This document shows, piece by piece, positions 6,793 to 10,392 of a stretch of 10,392 nucleotides of DNA. The position numbers and the translations under genes were made by a program. Origin of the DNA: Streptomyces griseus (GTDB lineage: Bacteria; Bacteroidota; Bacteroidia; Chitinophagales; Chitinophagaceae); assembly GCA_943323705.2 (NCBI GenBank), contig CALPIT020000074.1, positions 1-10,392 of the forward strand. Reading direction: 5' to 3'. The first letter of the stretch is position 1, and every line of letters starts with the position of its first letter. The notes beneath the pieces are model-generated. The model ran no database searches, was not told the DNA's origin, and worked only from the letters and a program-made list of their open reading frames with translations.

Positions 6793-8208
6793 GTGCGAAA
6801 AAAACATAAAAACGTCGTTCTTAATAATATCACCATTACAGATTATGCGGCTGAAGGGAAATCGCTCGCAAGAGTTGATGGCAAAGTGATTTTTATTTCC
6901 GGTGTGATACCGGGAGACGTGGCTGATATTCAATTGGGCAAGAGCAAAAAAGACTGGGCTGAAGGCAGAGCTATTAAAATTGTTGAACCTTCTCCCTTTA
7001 GATTAGCTCCTTTTTGTAAACATTTTGGTAATTGCGGGGGCTGTAAATGGCAAATGTTGCCTTATGAAAAGCAATTGGAATACAAACAGCAAGAAGCAGA
7101 ACAAAACCTGAGACGTATCGGCAAAATCGAGATTCCTGAAATACTGCCCATCATCGGTTCTGCAAAAACCACGGCATACCGCAACAAACTCGAATTCACA
7201 TTTAGCAATAAAAGATACCTCACCAACGAAGAAATAGGTTCTGAAACTGCCATCACACAGCAAAATGCTTTGGGTTATCATGCCCCAAGAATTTTCGATA
7301 AGGTTATTGATATCACTGAATGTCATTTGCTCGACGATGTAAATAATACCATCAGAAATACTGTTCGTGATTTTGCTGCAGTGAACAATCTCGCTTTTTA
7401 CGATATCAGAGAACATACCGGATGGTTGCGTAATATTATTATCAGGTTCACCACAACTGGCGAGCTGATGGTAAATATTGTCATTAATAACGAAGATGAA
7501 ACCAACCGCATCGCCTTGTTAGATCATCTGTTGGCAAAGGTTCCGGCAATAACCACTTTGCTGTATACCATCAATCCAAAGTGGAATGACACCATTTACG
7601 ACCTTACGCCTCAAGTATATTTCGGCAAAGGTTATGTAATGGAAAAGTTGGGAAAATGGGAGTTTATGATCAGTCCTAAATCCTTTTTCCAAACCAATAC
7701 CCAACAGGCTGAAAATTTATATTCTGTTGCGAAAGATTTTGCGGGATTAACAGGCGAAGAAATTGTGTATGACTTGTATTGTGGCACGGGCAGCATTGGT
7801 ATTTTTGTGAGCGACAAAGCAAAAAAAATAATCGGTGTTGAAGTGATTGAAGATGCCATTGAAGATGCGAAGAAAAATGCAGCGCTCAATAATATTGAAC
7901 ATGCTCAATTTTTTGCCGGCGATGTGATTAAAATCTGTAATGATGATTTTTTTACTCAACATGGTAAACCGGATGTAGTCATTACCGACCCGCCACGGGC
8001 AGGCATGCACGAAAAACTAGTTAATAAATTACTAGAAATGCAATCACCAAAAATTGTTTATGTAAGTTGCAATACGGCAACTCAGGCTAGAGACATCGCT
8101 TTGCTTTCAGAAAAATATAATGTTGTAAAGGTACAGGCTGTAGATATGTTTCCTCATACACATCATATTGAATGTGTAGCTTTACTGACTTTAAAATCAA
8201 ATCATTAA
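6793..8208 (+). CDS. rlmD: 23S rRNA (uracil-C5)-methyltransferase, RlmD/TrmA family
   Basis: This SAM-dependent enzyme makes 5-methyluridine in RNA, most likely at the 23S rRNA site of RlmD (U1939 in E. coli); a dual-site RlmCD-like role cannot be ruled out. In 471 residues one sees an N-terminal TRAM RNA-binding domain (about 5-62), a [4Fe-4S] cluster set at Cys75, Cys81, Cys84 and Cys177 (CKHFGNCGGC and TECHLL), the SAM-binding loop DLYCGTGSIG (327-336), DPPRAGMH (399-406), the nucleophile Cys426 in YVSCNTATQARD, and the general base Glu460 in HHIECV. All key residues are present, so it should be active. The start is GTG: an in-frame TAA lies four codons upstream at 6781 and no ATG is available before the TRAM domain. 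It diverges from the thioredoxin/parvulin unit and is followed after 15 nt by the first rhomboid gene. Confidence 0.93.
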   Translation: MRKKHKNVVLNNITITDYAAEGKSLARVDGKVIFISGVIPGDVADIQLGKSKKDWAEGRAIKIVEPSPFRLAPFCKHFGNCGGCKWQMLPYEKQLEYKQQEAEQNLRRIGKIEIPEILPIIGSAKTTAYRNKLEFTFSNKRYLTNEEIGSETAITQQNALGYHAPRIFDKVIDITECHLLDDVNNTIRNTVRDFAAVNNLAFYDIREHTGWLRNIIIRFTTTGELMVNIVINNEDETNRIALLDHLLAKVPAITTLLYTINPKWNDTIYDLTPQVYFGKGYVMEKLGKWEFMISPKSFFQTNTQQAENLYSVAKDFAGLTGEEIVYDLYCGTGSIGIFVSDKAKKIIGVEVIEDAIEDAKKNAALNNIEHAQFFAGDVIKICNDDFFTQHGKPDVVITDPPRAGMHEKLVNKLLEMQSPKIVYVSCNTATQARDIALLSEKYNVVKVQAVDMFPHTHHIECVALLTLKSNH

Positions 8209-8223
8209 TTTTTACATTTACCT

Positions 8224-8919
8224 ATGGAATTCAGAAACAGCTTTTCACGTACCAGCACGATAGTTTTAAATCTTATTATCATCAATTCGCTTGTATACTT
8301 TGCCCAGAGTGCGTTTGGCGGCGTTGAAAATAATTCGAAATTCACCGAATTGTTTGCGTTACATCATTATAAATCTAAGGCATTTGAACCTTATCAGCTC
8401 GTAACGCACATGTTCATGCATGGAAGTTTCTTCCATTTGCTGTTTAACATGTTTGGCTTATGGATGTTTGGCAGTTTGATGGAAAAATTATGGGGACCAA
8501 AAAGATTCCTCAGTTTTTATATGATTTGCGGTTTGGTGGCAGGATTGGCACAAATGGGCAGTTATGCATTTACATATTGGAGCGTCGACCATTCCATTTT
8601 ATCTCCAGATGAATTTATCATGTATCAAAATATTTTACTTAGCAATGCTACAGTTGGTGCTTCCGGCGCCATTATGGGTATACTTGTAGCTTATGGATAT
8701 ACCTTTCCGAACACACAATTATTTATCATGCCAATACCATTTCCGATAAAAGCCAAATGGGCTATTATGGGAATTGTTGCGATGGATATTTTCGGAGGCA
8801 TCTCCAATTCCAATTCGGCAAGTGATAATATTGCACACTTTGCTCATCTTGGAGGCGCGTTGGCAGGATTTTTAATTGTATTCTATTGGAACAGAAATAA
8901 CAGACAACAATTTTTTTAA
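8224..8919 (+). CDS. Rhomboid family intramembrane serine protease (active-site intact)
   Basis: A 231-residue six-helix membrane protein of the GlpG type, which cleaves transmembrane segments of membrane proteins within the bilayer. The catalytic dyad is visible: Ser147 in GASGA (145-149) and His208 in AHLGGALAG (207-215). The oxyanion-hole and structural residues of the first helices are also present, as HGSFFHLLFN (66-75) gives the H-x-x-x-N pair His71 and Asn75, followed by LWMFG. A helix near 10-30 is TM1. The substrate is unknown. It lies 15 nt after rlmD and its TAA is one base before the ATG of a second rhomboid-like gene, so the three are probably co-transcribed. The coding end contains a run of seven T (8911-8917). 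Confidence 0.95.
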   Translation: MEFRNSFSRTSTIVLNLIIINSLVYFAQSAFGGVENNSKFTELFALHHYKSKAFEPYQLVTHMFMHGSFFHLLFNMFGLWMFGSLMEKLWGPKRFLSFYMICGLVAGLAQMGSYAFTYWSVDHSILSPDEFIMYQNILLSNATVGASGAIMGILVAYGYTFPNTQLFIMPIPFPIKAKWAIMGIVAMDIFGGISNSNSASDNIAHFAHLGGALAGFLIVFYWNRNNRQQFF

Positions 8920-8920
8920 T

Positions 8921-9874
8921 ATGGGTGAATCAGACAGATACCAGGAGTACAAACACCTTAGGAAAAAAGGATTTTTATTAGGCAGTGACAATAATGCATT
9001 GATGGCATTGTTTATACTCAATTCGATTTTCTTCATGATTTTACTGACCATGCAGGTGGTCTATTTCTTTTATGAACAAACTCCCGCAGTTTTCCAAAAT
9101 GATATTTTACAGTGGTTTCAATTGCCTTCGGGTTTGAGTTCTCTAAGTCAAAGGCCCTGGACGATTCTTACTTATATGTTCAGCGATACAGGAAATTCAG
9201 TGATGCGTATCCTCAGTAATATGCTTTGGTTGTGGGCTTTTGGTTATTTGTTGCAAGACATGACGGGCAATGACAAAATCATGCCTATTTACATTTACGG
9301 TGGTGTATTGGGTGGACTATTTTTTATTGGTGCTCATTATCTAATTCCGCCTATTCAAGCCGATATTAATCATGCTTCATTAATAGGCGCCAATGCCGCT
9401 ACTATGGCAGTAGCCACTGCAACCACTTACTTAAATCCGGATCATCGGTTTTTTACTCAAATCAGAAAAGGCATTCCAATTTGGGTATTATTGACTGTTT
9501 ACATCATCATCGACTTTGCAGGCGTAGCTTCTTTGAGTGCTGCTTATAGTCTTTCTCATTTGGGAGGCGCATTGGCAGGATTTATTTATATCTATCTTTT
9601 ACGCAAAGGAACAGATGCCGGCGTTTGGATGAACAAGTCTTATCAATGGGTTATCAATGTGTTTAGTCCGAAACAAATCACAAACAAAGAAGACATTAAG
9701 AAAAAAGTTTTTTACAAAACAGGTGATAAAAATCCTTTCAGCAAATCATCACTTGTTAATCAAAAAAGAGTTGATGAAATCTTAGATAAAATCAATTCCG
9801 AAGGTTATGATTTCCTAACAGAAGAAGAAAAATTAATATTAAAAAAGGCTTCTGAGGACGATTCAATTAAATAA
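8921..9874 (+). CDS. Rhomboid-like membrane protein lacking the catalytic serine, with C-terminal cytosolic domain
   Basis: The 317-residue protein has the rhomboid fold: helices at about 25-50, 95-112, 121-142, 152-170, 186-204 and 211-227. The motif expected to be GxSG/GASA reads GANA (156-159), so the serine position is Asn158 (AAT, 9392-9394). The histidine is kept as His213 in SHLGGALAGF. The helix-2 pattern RILSNMLWLWAFG has Arg96 where the first rhomboid has His71. Both changes argue for loss of peptidase activity. After the last helix comes a soluble tail of about 85 residues with FYKTGDKNPFSKSS and KRVDEILDKINSEGYDFLTEEEK (split around 263-304), resembling DUF6576, a domain I recall on many Bacteroidota rhomboids. 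I chose the ATG one base after the upstream stop; an earlier ATG at 8876 would add 15 residues overlapping that gene. Possible roles are partner, regulator or substrate receptor for the active rhomboid. Confidence 0.88.
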   Translation: MGESDRYQEYKHLRKKGFLLGSDNNALMALFILNSIFFMILLTMQVVYFFYEQTPAVFQNDILQWFQLPSGLSSLSQRPWTILTYMFSDTGNSVMRILSNMLWLWAFGYLLQDMTGNDKIMPIYIYGGVLGGLFFIGAHYLIPPIQADINHASLIGANAATMAVATATTYLNPDHRFFTQIRKGIPIWVLLTVYIIIDFAGVASLSAAYSLSHLGGALAGFIYIYLLRKGTDAGVWMNKSYQWVINVFSPKQITNKEDIKKKVFYKTGDKNPFSKSSLVNQKRVDEILDKINSEGYDFLTEEEKLILKKASEDDSIK

Positions 9875-10049
9875 TACTTATTTTTTAATTTACTAACCAA
9901 GATTATTTGGTGGCTGCCATAAATTTCCTGCTTAACACCGATTGGATATCTGTAATGGTCCAATCAAATTGTCCCAAACAGCTATCACATCGGTATTATA
10001 CCTATATCATTTGGACTAGATTGTAATTAAAATTGGTATAACTTTAAGT
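9875..10049. other. Gap between the second rhomboid gene and the EEP gene
   Basis: These 175 bases hold no gene. A short inverted repeat, GATTGGA (9940-9946) with TCCAATC (9959-9965), has a 12-nt loop and no T-run after it, so it is not a convincing terminator. Upstream of the next ATG is TAACTTTA (10039-10046), one base off the -7 consensus with no well-spaced -33 TTG. The next gene could be read through from the rhomboid unit or have its own weak promoter. Confidence 0.5.
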
Positions 10050-10392
10050 ATGGCCGTTCAATTTTTGAGAAAAGCAACTAAGACGATTGTTATAATCTGC
10101 AATACGGTATTGGCTATTTTTCTGATGTTGGGTTGTTATGGCAATTCCATTAATCTCGGCAATGAATGGATTGCAGGACTGTTCTCACTAACGGCTTTTT
10201 ATTTTCTAATTATCAATGTTTTCTTTATTATTTTCTGGTTGTTTGTAAAGCGATGGTTAAGCTTAATCAGTTTGATTGCAATTATCATTTGCTGGGCTCC
10301 TTTACAACATGTCTTTCAGTTGAGATTCAATGTTTCATTTGATACAAAAAAAGAAAGAAATGTAATCAGAATAATGAGTTGGAATGTGGAGC
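10050..10392 (+). CDS. Membrane-anchored endonuclease/exonuclease/phosphatase family protein (5' part only)
   Basis: The frame opens at ATG 10050 and is open for 114 codons to the right edge. The first 90 residues form about three transmembrane helices (roughly 12-28, 43-66 and 68-84). Then comes VIRIMSWNVE (105-114), which is the first strand of the EEP fold (DNase I/exonuclease III superfamily), where the Asn of SWN is a metal- or phosphate-site residue. The catalytic Glu, His and Asp lie beyond the window. The substrate may be nucleic acid or a phosphoester such as a lipid; this cannot be told. I recall an EEP protein following a rhomboid pair in many Bacteroidota genomes, which supports the call. 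Confidence 0.82.
   Translation, partial: MAVQFLRKATKTIVIICNTVLAIFLMLGCYGNSINLGNEWIAGLFSLTAFYFLIINVFFIIFWLFVKRWLSLISLIAIIICWAPLQHVFQLRFNVSFDTKKERNVIRIMSWNVE

Noticed and set aside
7003..7416. Antisense open frame within rlmD, and similar ones at 7519-7704, 7632-7889 and 7747-8010
   Set aside because: They lie fully inside a strongly supported gene, have no family signatures, and overlap one another in different frames, as shadow frames do.
8876..8920. Longer start for the second rhomboid gene, overlapping the first by 44 nt
   Set aside because: The 15 extra residues are the first rhomboid's tail codons read in another frame; the ATG at 8921 directly after the stop is the simpler start.
9940..9965. 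Terminator after the second rhomboid gene
   Set aside because: The stem is only 7 bp with a 12-nt loop and no T-run on either strand.

Overview
The window is AT-rich chromosomal DNA of a member of the Bacteroidota, probably near Chitinophagales/Sphingobacteriales; the rank below phylum is a guess. The signs are TAnnTTTG-type -7 promoter boxes, absence of clear Shine-Dalgarno sites, a DUF4369-type TlpA-like thioredoxin protein, a long periplasmic parvulin chain, and a rhomboid pair followed by a membrane-anchored endonuclease/exonuclease/phosphatase (EEP) protein. The genes are mostly housekeeping. I see no phage, plasmid, CRISPR array, defence island, rRNA or tRNA.

Layout. Bases 1-1291 (minus strand) hold a DMT/EamA transporter whose 3' end overlaps the start of a GNAT acetyltransferase that runs off the left edge. 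Bases 1292-1694 are a non-coding gap with C/G-rich inverted repeats and a hairpin terminator on the recA side. recA occupies 1695-2696 (minus) with its own promoter at about 2756-2787. Bases 2788-3241 are a repeat-rich gap. Bases 3242-6665 (minus) are a two-gene unit for secreted proteins: a TlpA-like thioredoxin protein followed after 22 nt by a SurA/PpiC-type peptidyl-prolyl isomerase. A 127-bp divergent promoter region follows. From 6793 onward (plus) come rlmD-type rRNA methyltransferase, rhomboid protease, a second rhomboid-fold protein that has lost its catalytic serine, and after 175 bp the start of a membrane-anchored EEP-family protein cut by the right edge.

How the genes relate. The thioredoxin/parvulin pair should act in the cell envelope on disulfide or thiol chemistry and on folding of exported proteins. 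The plus-strand cluster joins an rRNA-modifying enzyme to intramembrane proteolysis, with an active rhomboid (Ser147/His208) next to an apparent pseudoprotease (Asn158 where Ser is expected) carrying a soluble C-terminal domain.

The least ordinary material is (a) the GxNA active-site change in the second rhomboid and (b) a family of composite repeats on both sides of recA. In these, a C-rich palindrome is present in inverted orientation at each end of a 154-176 bp unit with a partly conserved core. One unit lies in the second copy of a degenerate tandem duplication and abuts the stop codon of the parvulin gene. This looks like a BIME/MITE-type dispersed repeat. I found no clear evidence of a wholly new multi-gene system.
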